From Oscillospiraceae bacterium (GTDB lineage: Bacteria; Bacillota; Clostridia; Oscillospirales; Ruminococcaceae): a stretch of 10,879 bases of DNA. The first letter of the stretch is position 1, and each line of letters opens with the position of its first letter. The stretch lies in assembly GCA_900768995.1 (NCBI GenBank), contig CAAGEZ010000031.1, forward strand, positions 1 through 10,879. The letters are read 5' to 3'. Below the pieces are notes generated by a model that was not told the origin of the DNA, did no database searches, and worked only from the letters and a program-made list of their open reading frames with translations. Made by a program: the position numbers and the translations under genes. This document shows, one piece after another, positions 1 to 7,144 of the stretch.

Positions 1-70
1 CAATAATCGTCCCCGTAAACGCCTTGGTTTTCGTACTCCCCTCGAAGTGCTTTATAAATTTTTTCGTTGA
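1..70 (+). mobile_element. 3' end of an IS30-family transposase gene (partial)
   Basis: The plus-strand frame beginning at base 2 reads asparagine-asparagine, then RPRKRLGFRTPLEV, then LYKFFR and a TGA at 68-70. The 'NNRPRKRLG-x-x-TPxEV' tail is the hallmark C-terminus of IS30-family DDE transposases, just after the catalytic glutamate region. Only about 22 residues are inside the window; the rest lies upstream. The AT-rich sequence after the stop, up to about base 95-100, would be the right end of the element. I cannot define the terminal inverted repeat without the left end. An intact or decayed element are both possible. Confidence 0.8.
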
Positions 71-94
71 TTTTGTTGCACTTGACTTGACAAT

Positions 95-151
95 CTATCT
101 TTCTTTTATTTCAGCTGCATTTTCTGCGCTGATTTTATATTTTTTAGGCAT
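95..151 (-). pseudogene. 5' end of a gene apparently interrupted by the IS30 element
   Basis: On the minus strand an ATG at 151-149 starts MPKKYKISAENAAEIKER, followed by TAG at 97-95. It has a good Shine-Dalgarno (AGGTGA, 158-163, 6 nt spacing) and an extended -10 promoter just upstream, which is unusual for a random 18-codon frame. The frame ends where the IS30 end should lie, so I infer that the element inserted about 17 codons into this gene and that the terminal R-stop comes from the IS. The opening residues are reminiscent of helix-turn-helix N-termini of IS630-type transposases, which would make this a nested insertion. That family guess is weak, because 17 residues are too few. Confidence 0.45.
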
Positions 152-168
152 TCTTCATCACCTATTTT

Positions 169-198
169 ATTATACCATATTTCATCGGCTTTGTTTAT
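169..198 (-). promoter_or_regulatory. SigA-type promoter of the interrupted minus-strand gene
   Basis: The minus strand carries an extended -10, TGG-TATAAT (TATAAT at 169-174), 18 bases upstream of the ATG at 151. A weak -35 candidate TAAACA lies at 192-197 with 17-bp spacing. The short distance from the -10 to the start codon implies a leader of only about 10 nt that just contains the Shine-Dalgarno. Confidence 0.5.
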
Positions 199-337
199 AG
201 TTTAATCGGTGCTTAGTATTAGGCTTAAATTTGCTGCCATGAATCTTAAAAAGTATGCAATTCATAGGTGGAAGGAGTTTTTGAGCCACTTGTATTTTGT
301 GCTTTTTGAGCTTGTTTTTGCTTGAATATATGATTTT

Positions 338-369
338 GCCCCTAATCAGATTTCTGATTAGGGGCTTTT
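338..369 (+). terminator. Perfect 12-bp hairpin followed by TTTT
   Basis: GCCCCTAATCAG (338-349) pairs perfectly with CTGATTAGGGGC (354-365) around a 4-base loop, and TTTT follows at 366-369. The T-run is on the plus side, so it would stop transcription coming from the IS30 transposase direction. On the minus strand, the direction of fliB, the hairpin is followed by AAAA instead, so a role for fliB would need an atypical terminator. Confidence 0.55.
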
Positions 370-382
370 GGGACAGACTGGA

Positions 383-415
383 GCAAGCCCCCATTTCGGG
401 GGCTTGCTTTATTTA
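383..415. terminator. Perfect 10-bp hairpin at the 3' end of fliB
   Basis: GCAAGCCCCC (383-392) and GGGGGCTTGC (398-407) form a strong GC-rich stem with loop ATTTC. It lies directly beyond the fliB stop (TAA at 411-409, minus strand). The plus side continues TTTATTT, while the minus side continues TCCAGTC without a T-tract. It may block read-through from either side, but the canonical intrinsic-terminator polarity is plus. Together with the hairpin at 338-365 it makes a tandem pair. Confidence 0.55.
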
Positions 416-1580
416 ATGATACCGAGGAGATATGCGGGAGAGGTGCATTTAAAGGCTTTCATATATGCAAGGATACGTTTAAATTTGACATTATCGTGAG
501 AAAAGCTTCTGTCGATTATGGATATTGCCTCTGCCACCTTTTCATCTGCGGGAGACATCTGCACAGATATTGCGGGGATGAGGAATTTTATGACCGATAT
601 CTCTGAAATAAACAGACTGTAATTTTCAAACAAAGAGCATTTTTTCTCTCGGAACGGCATTTTATTTGTTATATAAAGATTCAGAGCAATGTTTCTGATG
701 TATTCCACAGAACCTTTATAACATTTTTCAAACTCGGCAATTCCCTTATTGATCTTTTCTTCACTGGGAACACCATTTTCAAAAATGTTCTGATAAACAT
801 CGGAATTATTGAGGAATTTCAGCAAGCCTGCGGCAAAATTTGCTTTTAATGTGATATTAGGCTTGAACTGTTCAAGCTTCTCAATCTGAGCCTGATTTTT
901 CATTTGAGGACGAAGAGCCTTTATTACTTCTGGTATACGGTCATATTTGCCCTGTTTAATAAATTCATCAAGTTTTTGAGCAGCCATTGCACCAAGAACA
1001 ACAGAAGTTTCAAAGCTGTGACTTCTGTCAGATAATATCTCATAAAAGAAATCAAATAAGACGGCTGTGTATTTTAATGACGGATTATTGATCATATCAA
1101 GCTCTGAATAGGTTTGAACAAGTTTTAAAACATCGCCGTTTAACGAATGATTTTCAAGTACCATACTGTCATCATCGCTACATATCATTGAAAGCACTTG
1201 CGGACAGGTAATATTACAGCTTCTAAGAACATATCCGACAAGATTTATACTTATTCTGGGATATGTTACGCAAACCTGTGAAAGATATTCCTCTCCAAGC
1301 TCCTTTTGAATAGAACACAGTCCATCTTCATTGTGAAAAGGACAATCACCGTTGCCTTTTAATTTAATTCGCATTTTATCCTCGTATGGTTCAAAGGAAT
1401 CTGAAATTAAAGCTTTAAGGTACTCTGAACAATCTGCGCTTTTAAGCTTTTCACGTCACTGTTTTTATAATCAATACGCCAGAACTTACATCAGCTTACG
1501 TTACATTTTCCGCCAATGCAATGAAAATCCTTAAAGAATTTGGGCTGACGCACAAATTGAGAATGCAAAATTTTTTGCAT
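409..1580 (-). pseudogene. fliB: Flagellin lysine-N-methylase, disrupted by an in-frame stop and a frameshift
   Basis: FliB methylates surface lysines of flagellin before export and belongs to the cysteine-rich CxxCxxCC-type family with an Fe-S or metal site. The frame from ATG 1580 (GAGGA at 1589-1593, 8 nt spacing) reads QPKFFKDFHCIGGKCNVS, then TGA at 1493-1491 exactly where the first Cys of the conserved Cys-Cys pair belongs, then CKFWRIDYKNSDV. It then loses frame at about 1452: GTG and GAA share a G, so one missing base would restore D-V-E-K-L-K. The other frame continues unbroken with KSADCSEYLKALISDSFE and the later hallmark segments CPFHNEDGLC, GEEYLSQVC and TYPR down to TAA at 411-409. 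The restored gene has about 390 codons, normal for FliB. The longest intact frame, from ATG 1374 (321 aa), lacks the first cysteine cluster and has no evident ribosome binding site. A sequencing indel could explain the frameshift but not the TGA. Confidence 0.85.
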
Positions 1581-1605
1581 ATTATCAATCCTCATTAAAA
1601 TTTAT

Positions 1606-1640
1606 AAAAAAGCCGCCCACTCAAATAATGAGAGGGCGGC
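1606..1640 (-). terminator. Intrinsic terminator of the flagellin gene
   Basis: On the minus strand GCCGCCC at 1640-1634 pairs with GGGCGGC at 1618-1612, extended inward past an A-A mismatch by three more pairs (GAG/CTC) with loop aaataat (1623-1629). It is followed by six T's (1611-1606). It lies 56 bases beyond the flagellin stop and ends 26 bases before the fliB start. Most flagellin transcripts should end here, so fliB would be expressed only by read-through. Confidence 0.85.
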
Positions 1641-1695
1641 AAATTGTTTTACGCGATATTCTCTAACGCATCAAGCCGATTTCGAAAAATCCAAA

Positions 1696-3402
1696 TTAGC
1701 CAAGGAGCTGGAGAACGCCCTGAGGCAGCTGGTTTGCCTGAGCAAGCATTGCCTGAGAAGCCTGAGCGAGGATCTGATTCTTTGTGAAGTTTGTCATTTC
1801 CTCTGCCATATCGGTATCACGGATACGAGACTCAGCAGCTGTGAGGTTCTCGTTGTTAGTATCGAGGTTAGCGATCTTGTGTTCCAGTCTGTTCTGCATA
1901 GCACCGAAGCTTGCACGAACCATAGAAACCTTGTTGATAGCGTTGTCGATCTTGTCGATAGCACCGTTAGCGTCACTCTGAGTTGCGAGGGAGAGCTTAT
2001 CAGTACCAAGACCTCTTGCGGAGCAGTCGAGGTCAGCCTTGAGCTCGCCAATACCGTTGGACTCATAAGAGAATGTGAAGTTTACGGAATCCTTGGTTCT
2101 TGCACCAACCTGAAGTGTTACATTATCAGTGTAGTTAAGGGTTGCAGTAGATGCATCGTTGGAATCAGCCTGAGAAACCTTGCTCTCAGGTTCAACAAGT
2201 TCTACACCAGAAGATTTTGCTGGTGTATAAGATGCAGAAGTTGTAAGGAACTCAGTGGTCATAGTGCCAGCAGTTGTTGCAGTAGCACCAGTAATTTTTG
2301 CGGCAGTAAGAGTACCAAGCTTTGTGACAGCACCATTCTTATCAACATAAGAAATTATACCATCATCAGCACCGAGAGTGATTTTACCACCATCCTTATA
2401 TGCCATAAGAGTGCCACCAGCGGTAAAATCGACATCATTAACTGTAGTACCAGCAACAGCACCGGCATTGCTGATAGATGTCTTTACGGTAAGCTTATTA
2501 AGATAATTTGTAGCATCTGCAATTCTATCACTTGTAATCTGATTATCAGTTACATCAATTGCGAGAGAAGGATTAGTGATAGTTCCGTCAGTTGCTATTG
2601 TGCCCATATCTGTGTTTGTACCAACGGTATCAGAAGTCTGTCCTACAGCACGCTGAGGCTTGGTGAAGTTTACAGTGATAGTATCACCAGAAACAATCTT
2701 TGTAGTGTCAACAGAAATAACGGCTCCGTCATAGGAGAAGCCACCTGTCTTGTCCGCACCATTCGTAACAGTGCTAAGTGCGTTTTCACTTGCGGCCCAA
2801 GTTACAGTACCGTCATCATTCTTAGTTGCAGTAAAAGTAACAGTCTCTTCGTTTGTTGCTTGATAACCATCAACAGCAATGCCATTTACAAAACCACCAG
2901 CGGTGCCAACCTGCTGTGCCTGACGTGTGGCTGTTGAATAATCAATTTTGCCTGTTGCATCAGCCTTTGTACCGTCAGCCATTTCACCGCCGTTAAGAAC
3001 GATAACGCCGTTGAAGTCAGTGTCAGCGATCTGGTTGAGTTCATCGTTGAGCTGATCATACTCGAGCTGGATAGCCTCACGGTCAACGTCGTCCTGATAT
3101 GTGCCGTTAGCGGACTGAACAGCCAGTGTTCTCATTCTCTGGAGAATGGAATCTGTCTCCTGGAGAGCACCTTCAAAGGTCTGTACCATAGAGATACCGT
3201 CCTCAGCGTTCTTGGAAGCCTGAGTAAGACCGGAGATCTGAGCTCTCATCTTCTCGGAAACTGCGAGGCCTGCAGCGTTATCGCCTGCACGGTTGATTGC
3301 ATAACCGGAAGAAAGCTTTTCAAGGGACTTGGAAAGACCGGAGTTGTTGATACCATAAAGTCTGTTCGCGTTCATAGCGGGAATGTTGTGCTGTACTACC
3401 AT
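1696..3402 (-). CDS. fliC: Flagellin, filament structural protein
   Basis: This is the filament subunit, exported by the flagellar type III system and assembled under the cap. The N-terminal D0/D1 region (about residues 1-140) has the family signature: QHNIPAMNANR, then SLEKLSSGYAINRAGDNAAG, then SEKMRAQI. The C-terminal D1/D0 (about the last 110 residues) contains AESRIRDTDMAEEM and ends LAQANQLPQGVLQLLG. The middle, roughly residues 140-440, is Thr/Ala/Asp-rich with scattered lysines and does not resemble a named domain; it would be the surface-exposed hypervariable part. At 568 aa it is longer than minimal clostridial flagellins (about 270-400 aa). It holds a single cysteine, in D-L-D-C-S-A near the start of the C-terminal conserved part, which is unusual in flagellins. 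The start is set by AGGAGG at 3411-3416, 8 nt before ATG 3402. Expression is from the sigma-28 promoter at 3570-3596. No other flagellar structural genes are in the window. Confidence 0.97.
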   Translation of the reverse strand: MVVQHNIPAMNANRLYGINNSGLSKSLEKLSSGYAINRAGDNAAGLAVSEKMRAQISGLTQASKNAEDGISMVQTFEGALQETDSILQRMRTLAVQSANGTYQDDVDREAIQLEYDQLNDELNQIADTDFNGVIVLNGGEMADGTKADATGKIDYSTATRQAQQVGTAGGFVNGIAVDGYQATNEETVTFTATKNDDGTVTWAASENALSTVTNGADKTGGFSYDGAVISVDTTKIVSGDTITVNFTKPQRAVGQTSDTVGTNTDMGTIATDGTITNPSLAIDVTDNQITSDRIADATNYLNKLTVKTSISNAGAVAGTTVNDVDFTAGGTLMAYKDGGKITLGADDGIISYVDKNGAVTKLGTLTAAKITGATATTAGTMTTEFLTTSASYTPAKSSGVELVEPESKVSQADSNDASTATLNYTDNVTLQVGARTKDSVNFTFSYESNGIGELKADLDCSARGLGTDKLSLATQSDANGAIDKIDNAINKVSMVRASFGAMQNRLEHKIANLDTNNENLTAAESRIRDTDMAEEMTNFTKNQILAQASQAMLAQANQLPQGVLQLLG

Positions 3403-3563
3403 AATAAATTCCTCCTGAATTAATTAATGATTTTGCCTGTTCTTTCGGTTTTCTTTCCTATCGCGACTCGGTTCGTCCGCCGAATGTTACAGGCTCTGAG
3501 CGTTTTTCGGGCATCTTGCCCTCCGGGGATCTTCCTCTTTGGGAACATCTCCCCTCGCTTCTG
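3403..3563 (-). promoter_or_regulatory. Structured 5' untranslated leader of flagellin
   Basis: About 160 nt separate the sigma-28 promoter from the flagellin start. In plus coordinates, minus-strand RNA can form hairpin 1 (TCCCC 3550-3554 with GGGGA 3525-3529, inner pairs 3542-3545 with 3532-3535) and hairpin 2 (GGGC 3509-3512 with GCCC 3518-3521, loop of five). It can also form a larger domain with a 6-bp stem (3489-3494 with 3435-3440) enclosing a 5-bp stem (3480-3484 with 3444-3448). The leader carries several GGA motifs and the AGGAGGAA ribosome binding site. Multiple GGA sites in a flagellin leader suggest control by CsrA (with FliW), known for hag in Bacillus. I do not recognise it as a described riboswitch class, and the c-di-GMP-I consensus is not visible. 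Confidence 0.5.
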
Positions 3564-3569
3564 ATATAT

Positions 3570-3596
3570 ATATCGGCGCATTTTCCAAAAACTTTA
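3570..3596 (-). promoter_or_regulatory. Sigma-28 (SigD/FliA) promoter of flagellin
   Basis: Reading the minus strand, CTAAAG is followed by GCCGATAT with exactly 15 bases between TAAA (3596-3593) and GCCGATAT (3577-3570). This matches the TAAA-N15-GCCGATAT consensus of motility sigma factors of Bacillus and Clostridia. It sits about 170 bases upstream of the flagellin ATG and is divergent from the cdaA promoter. Confidence 0.92.
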
Positions 3597-3694
3597 GCTT
3601 TTTGAGGAAATTTTTTTCAGCTTTTTCAAAAAAATTTTTAGGGGGTATTTGCGTGGGTGTTTTGCAAAAGAACATTTTAAATGAAAATTAGCAC

Positions 3695-3723
3695 TTGAAA
3701 ACATATCCTCTGTGTGGTATAAT
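3695..3723 (+). promoter_or_regulatory. SigA promoter of cdaA-cdaR
   Basis: TTGAAA at 3695-3700 and TATAAT at 3718-3723 are separated by 17 bases, with an extended -10 TG at 3715-3716. The predicted transcript starts near 3730 and carries AAAGGA (3742-3747), 8 nt before the cdaA ATG. The near-consensus form suggests constitutive expression. Confidence 0.88.
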
Positions 3724-3755
3724 AAGCAAAAGACTGCAAAGAAAGGATCTGTCAA

Positions 3756-4637
3756 ATGGAACTGTTGTACGAAGTTAAAAGCTCCCTGCTGACGATACTG
3801 CCCCCGAGCTTCTTTGATATCCTTGATATCGGAGTGCTGGCATACCTTATTTATAAGATACTGAAATTTATGAGCCAGAACCGTGCGGGAGGACTTTTCA
3901 AGGGTATCGTTGTAATCGTTGCGGCATATCTTGCGGCAAAGCTTTTCCATATGAAAGCCCTTGCGTTCATTCTCGAAAAGGCGTTCAATATCGGACTTAT
4001 CGCCCTTGTTATACTTTTTCAGCCCGAGCTCAGACGTTCCCTTGAAAATATGGGTCAGTCAAAGCTTATGGGCTTCACAAAAGGCTCAAAGGGTTCATCG
4101 CAGAATATATGGGAAACGCCCATTGACGAGATATGTAAGGCGTGTCAGTATTTCGCCGCAAACAGCGTTGGCGCACTTATGGTCATCGAGCGCAATGAAA
4201 AGCTTGGCGATCAGATAGGCACAGGCACGGCGTTCAAGGCGGAGATAAATTCAATGCTGCTCAAAAATCTGTTCTTCATAAATTCACCTCTTCACGACGG
4301 AGCGGTCATCATTCAGAACGGCGAGATAGTTGCCGCAGGCTGCACCCTGCCCCTTACCTCACGCCCTGAGCTTGTGGACAAGGCTCTCGGATCAAGACAC
4401 AAAGCGGCTCTCGGAATGAGCGAGAACTCCGACGCTCTTATAATAGTAGTGTCCGAGGAGACGGGCGTTATTTCCATTGCCGAAAACCGCAGCCTTACGA
4501 GAGGACTTTCGGTAGATGCCCTTAAAACTATGCTCACCGAGCGGCTTATGCCCGAAAAGGACGAAACAAAGCCTGATAAAGAGGGCAGCGGAGACAAAAA
4601 GCCCTCCGAGGATAACAGAGGAAAGGAGGAGCACTGA
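3756..4637 (+). CDS. cdaA: Diadenylate cyclase CdaA (DacA/YbbP type), c-di-AMP synthase
   Basis: It condenses two ATP into cyclic di-AMP, the second messenger controlling potassium and osmolyte homeostasis and cell-wall integrity in Firmicutes. The N-terminal third is hydrophobic, with three likely membrane segments (about residues 20-38, 47-64 and 66-88), ending in the family-typical FQPELRR turn. The DisA_N/DAC catalytic domain follows: DGA at 181-183 within SPLHDGAVI and the RHKAA motif at 214-218, the two signatures that bind ATP and metal, both intact. The C-terminal tail (from about 265) is a hydrophilic Lys/Asp/Glu-rich extension beyond the fold. It overlaps cdaR by one base (TGATG) and is transcribed from the promoter at 3695-3723. 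Length 293 aa is slightly above the usual 270-280 because of the tail. Confidence 0.97.
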   Translation: MELLYEVKSSLLTILPPSFFDILDIGVLAYLIYKILKFMSQNRAGGLFKGIVVIVAAYLAAKLFHMKALAFILEKAFNIGLIALVILFQPELRRSLENMGQSKLMGFTKGSKGSSQNIWETPIDEICKACQYFAANSVGALMVIERNEKLGDQIGTGTAFKAEINSMLLKNLFFINSPLHDGAVIIQNGEIVAAGCTLPLTSRPELVDKALGSRHKAALGMSENSDALIIVVSEETGVISIAENRSLTRGLSVDALKTMLTERLMPEKDETKPDKEGSGDKKPSEDNRGKEEH

Positions 4638-6076
4638 TGACTAAAGAAAAAAAGCCCGAGCAGAAAAATGAAAATCATCGTATAGACATCAAAAGCTTTT
4701 CCGAAAAGCTTAAAGATTTTTCATTCCAAGCTGCTTTTGAGGGACTAAGAGACAAGCTTCTTGACGTCAAAAACGGCTTCTCCGAAAGCTTTAAGCAGGA
4801 TACGAGCCTTAAAATTCTTTCCCTCGTTATTGCAATAGGCATATGGGCGGTGGTGTCCATAAGCGTTTACCCCACGATGGAAAGCGTTTACTATAATGTG
4901 CCCGTGCAGATATCCCTTGAAAACTCCTATGCCGAGGCAAATCAGCTTGATGTGATAACCTCATCGGTGGATACCGTCACCGTAAAGCTGTCGGGAAACC
5001 GCAGTCAGATAGGCGATATAAAGGCGGAGGACCTTACTGCGCAGGTCGATGTTTCAAGCGTAATGCTCCCGAGAACATACAAGCTTTCTATGAATATAGT
5101 ATGTGACAAGTCGGCGGAATTTGATGTAGTGAACATTGACCCTCCCACGGTTTCCGTTGCCTTTGACAAGATAATCTCGAAGGAGCTTGAAATTACCCCC
5201 CAGCTTGAAAATGTCCGCATCGCAGAGGGTTATATGAGCGGTGACGCAGTTGTTACCCCCTCCACAGTCACCGTGACAGGTCCGCAGGACACCGTAAATT
5301 CCATTACAAAGGTGTGCGCAAGGGTATCTCCCGAAAAGGAGCTTGACTCCACCTACGAATTTACCACCGACGAGCTTATCCTTTACAACGGCAACGCAGT
5401 TATCTCCAATGACAACGACCTGATAAGCTTTGACAAAAATTCCTTTGCTATACAGATACCCGTTTTCGTCCGTCAGACACTGCCGCTGGAGGTAAATATC
5501 ATCAACGCTCCCGACAAGTTTGACCTTGATTATTTCAGAAGCCAGCTGGTTTTCTCGCTGAATGAGATAGACATTGCCGCTCCCAATGACAAGATAAAGG
5601 AGCTTAAGAGCCTTAACATCGGTACTATCAATATGCGAGAGGTAGATGTTGGAAGCGTGTTTGAATTCAAGGCGGAAAACTTCCTCCCTGAGGGATATGA
5701 GAACCTTACTCAGATAGATTCCGTGACCGTTACCTGCCCAAGTGAGGGCATCAAGAAGAAAGCCATTGCCATAAAGGGCAAGGATATCCAGTTCGTGAAC
5801 AAGCCTGCTCAGTTCGAGTTTGACCCCGTTTCATCGGGAATGACCCTGTACGTTGTGGGCGACGAGGAGCAGATCGACTCTATCACAAGGGACGATATAA
5901 CGGCTCAGATCGACCTCATTGACTTCGATATGCAGGAGGGCGACCACAAGATGTCCGTGGGCTTCATAATCTCGTCCTATGACAAGGTATGGTTCAACGG
6001 CGGCGACGGCGTTGCAACGCCCAAGATAATCGTGAACGCCACTATATCCAAGAGCGGCGATACATCAGGGGAATAG
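4637..6076 (+). CDS. cdaR: CdaR, YbbR-domain regulator of the diadenylate cyclase
   Basis: CdaR proteins are anchored extracytoplasmic partners that bind CdaA and modulate c-di-AMP synthesis. This one has a charged cytoplasmic stretch of about 55 residues, one membrane segment (about residues 58-78, ILSLVIAIGIWAVVSISVY), and then about 400 extracellular residues organised as successive YbbR-type beta units. Each unit has the pattern of hydrophobic-x-V 'VPVQI', 'V-x-V-x-G' and 'ITAQIDL/LTAQVDV' elements; I count three or four. The start ATG overlaps the cdaA stop and is served by AAAGGAGGA (4622-4630), 6 nt upstream, so the two are translationally coupled. The usual third gene, glmM, does not follow; a terminator does. 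The roughly 55-residue stretch before the membrane helix is longer than in the Bacillus protein, where the helix lies near the N-terminus. Confidence 0.92.
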   Translation: MTKEKKPEQKNENHRIDIKSFSEKLKDFSFQAAFEGLRDKLLDVKNGFSESFKQDTSLKILSLVIAIGIWAVVSISVYPTMESVYYNVPVQISLENSYAEANQLDVITSSVDTVTVKLSGNRSQIGDIKAEDLTAQVDVSSVMLPRTYKLSMNIVCDKSAEFDVVNIDPPTVSVAFDKIISKELEITPQLENVRIAEGYMSGDAVVTPSTVTVTGPQDTVNSITKVCARVSPEKELDSTYEFTTDELILYNGNAVISNDNDLISFDKNSFAIQIPVFVRQTLPLEVNIINAPDKFDLDYFRSQLVFSLNEIDIAAPNDKIKELKSLNIGTINMREVDVGSVFEFKAENFLPEGYENLTQIDSVTVTCPSEGIKKKAIAIKGKDIQFVNKPAQFEFDPVSSGMTLYVVGDEEQIDSITRDDITAQIDLIDFDMQEGDHKMSVGFIISSYDKVWFNGGDGVATPKIIVNATISKSGDTSGE

Positions 6077-6103
6077 CAGATATACTATATATAATATAAA
6101 TGC

Positions 6104-6139
6104 AAATGCGGTACGGCAAAGGCTGTGCCGCATTTTTTT
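6104..6139 (+). terminator. Intrinsic terminator of cdaA-cdaR
   Basis: AAATGCGGTAC (6104-6114) pairs with GTGCCGCATTT (6125-6135), with one G-U pair, and a run of seven T's spans 6133-6139. It closes the cdaA-cdaR operon 28 bases after the cdaR stop and directly abuts the -35 of the next promoter. Confidence 0.92.
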
Positions 6140-6140
6140 G

Positions 6141-6169
6141 TTGACAAATTATAATGAATATGGTAAAAT
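6141..6169 (+). promoter_or_regulatory. SigA promoter of the ABC exporter operon
   Basis: TTGACA (6141-6146), a 17-base spacer and TAAAAT (6164-6169) with an extended TG at 6161-6162 form a strong promoter. The ATPase ribosome binding site GGAGG (6194-6198) is 7 nt before ATG 6206. No operator-like repeat was seen around it. Confidence 0.88.
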
Positions 6170-6205
6170 ATTAAAAAAATAATAACACAGCTTGGAGGCG
6201 GTTCA

Positions 6206-7144
6206 ATGATAGAAATAGCAAACGTATCAATGGTGTTTGATAATGACAGCGGTATTTTCGGCAAAAAGGATATGACGGGGTCTGTACGCCGTGAAAAAGC
6301 CCTTGATGATGTGTCCCTCGATATCCCAGACGGCTGCATATACGGCTTTCTCGGCTCAAACGGAGCAGGAAAATCCACACTTATGAGAATGATGTGCGGT
6401 GTATATAAAACCGAAACGGGCAGCATAAAAATTGACGGCAGAGAGGTTTTTGACGACCCCGAAGCAAAGCAGAGCATTTTCTTTGTAAATGACGAAACTA
6501 TCGAGTACACAAATTACACCCTGAACACCCTTATGACCTATTACAGCAGCTTTTACGACAGCTTTGACTATGACACCTACAAGCGGCTGTTAGGCGTTTT
6601 GCAGCTCCCCGAAAATTCCCCTCTGTCCACCTTTTCAAAGGGAATGAAAAGGCAGGCTGTGGCAGTCATCGGGCTTGCCTGCCGCACGAAATACCTTATG
6701 CTGGACGAAGCCTTTGACGGGCTTGACCCCGCAATGAGGGCAGTCATAAAGGATATGATATTTGACGAGATAAAGAGCCGCAGCGCCACTCTCATAATCT
6801 CCTCCCACAATATCCGTGAGATAGGGGAGCTGTGCGACAGGGCGATGCTCATACATAACGGCAAGCTTGTTTTTGCCGACGAGATAACCAAGATAAAGAG
6901 CCGTTTCAGAAAGCTCCAGCTTGCAAGTCTCAGCCACGTCATCACACCCGAGGAGATAGAAGCGGCAGGCATCAGCATTATGCAGTACACCGCCGAGGGC
7001 AGAGTTATACGTGTAATAACCCGTGACGGCGAGGGACTTGATGAAAAAATAAACGCCCTCGGTGCGGAGCTTTCCGAGCAGATACCCCTTTCACTTGAAG
7101 AAATTTTCATCTACGAAATGGATATGAAAGGATACACAAAATGA
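6206..7144 (+). CDS. ABC transporter ATP-binding protein
   Basis: This is the energising subunit of an ABC-2-type exporter (CcmA/BcrA/YtrB-like). The nucleotide-binding domain has Walker A GSNGAGKST at residues 50-58, a signature motif FSKGMKRQ at 143-150 (a common variant of LSGGQ in this subfamily), Walker B with YLMLDEAFDGLD at 163-174, and the switch histidine in ISSHN at about 198-202. About 80 residues after the domain form the C-terminal extension usual in drug and peptide exporter ATPases. The start is fixed by GGAGG 7 nt upstream. The stop overlaps the permease start by four bases (ATGA), so the two are coupled and form one transporter. Substrate is unknown; such pairs commonly export antibiotics, bacteriocins or lipids. 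Confidence 0.95.
   Translation: MIEIANVSMVFDNDSGIFGKKDMTGSVRREKALDDVSLDIPDGCIYGFLGSNGAGKSTLMRMMCGVYKTETGSIKIDGREVFDDPEAKQSIFFVNDETIEYTNYTLNTLMTYYSSFYDSFDYDTYKRLLGVLQLPENSPLSTFSKGMKRQAVAVIGLACRTKYLMLDEAFDGLDPAMRAVIKDMIFDEIKSRSATLIISSHNIREIGELCDRAMLIHNGKLVFADEITKIKSRFRKLQLASLSHVITPEEIEAAGISIMQYTAEGRVIRVITRDGEGLDEKINALGAELSEQIPLSLEEIFIYEMDMKGYTK

Noticed and set aside
182..394. A 70-codon minus-strand frame between the IS remnant and fliB
   Set aside because: It runs through two perfect terminator-like hairpins, has low-complexity basic composition and no convincing ribosome binding site. I see no gene in 199-337.
1491..1493. TGA in fliB read as selenocysteine in place of a conserved Cys
   Set aside because: A second lesion, the one-base frameshift about 40 bases downstream, would still break the protein, and no clear SECIS hairpin was seen right after the TGA. 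A nonsense mutation is simpler.
1352..1534. A 60-codon plus-strand frame over the fliB 5' region
   Set aside because: It is antisense to the FliB N-terminal coding sequence, which explains the region better.
1879..2937. A 352-codon open frame on the plus strand opposite the flagellin gene
   Set aside because: It is fully antisense to a certain flagellin, is rich in Cys and Ser as expected of a shadow frame, has no family-like motifs and no ribosome binding site.
3608..3637. 10-bp A/T-only inverted repeat between the divergent flagellin and cdaA promoters
   Set aside because: It is made only of A and T runs in an AT-rich stretch, so chance is a sufficient explanation; at most DNA bending.
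3487..3950. Minus-strand frames covering the flagellin promoter and the start of cdaA
   Set aside because: They overlap a sigma-28 promoter, a SigA promoter and the cdaA coding region; no independent coding evidence.
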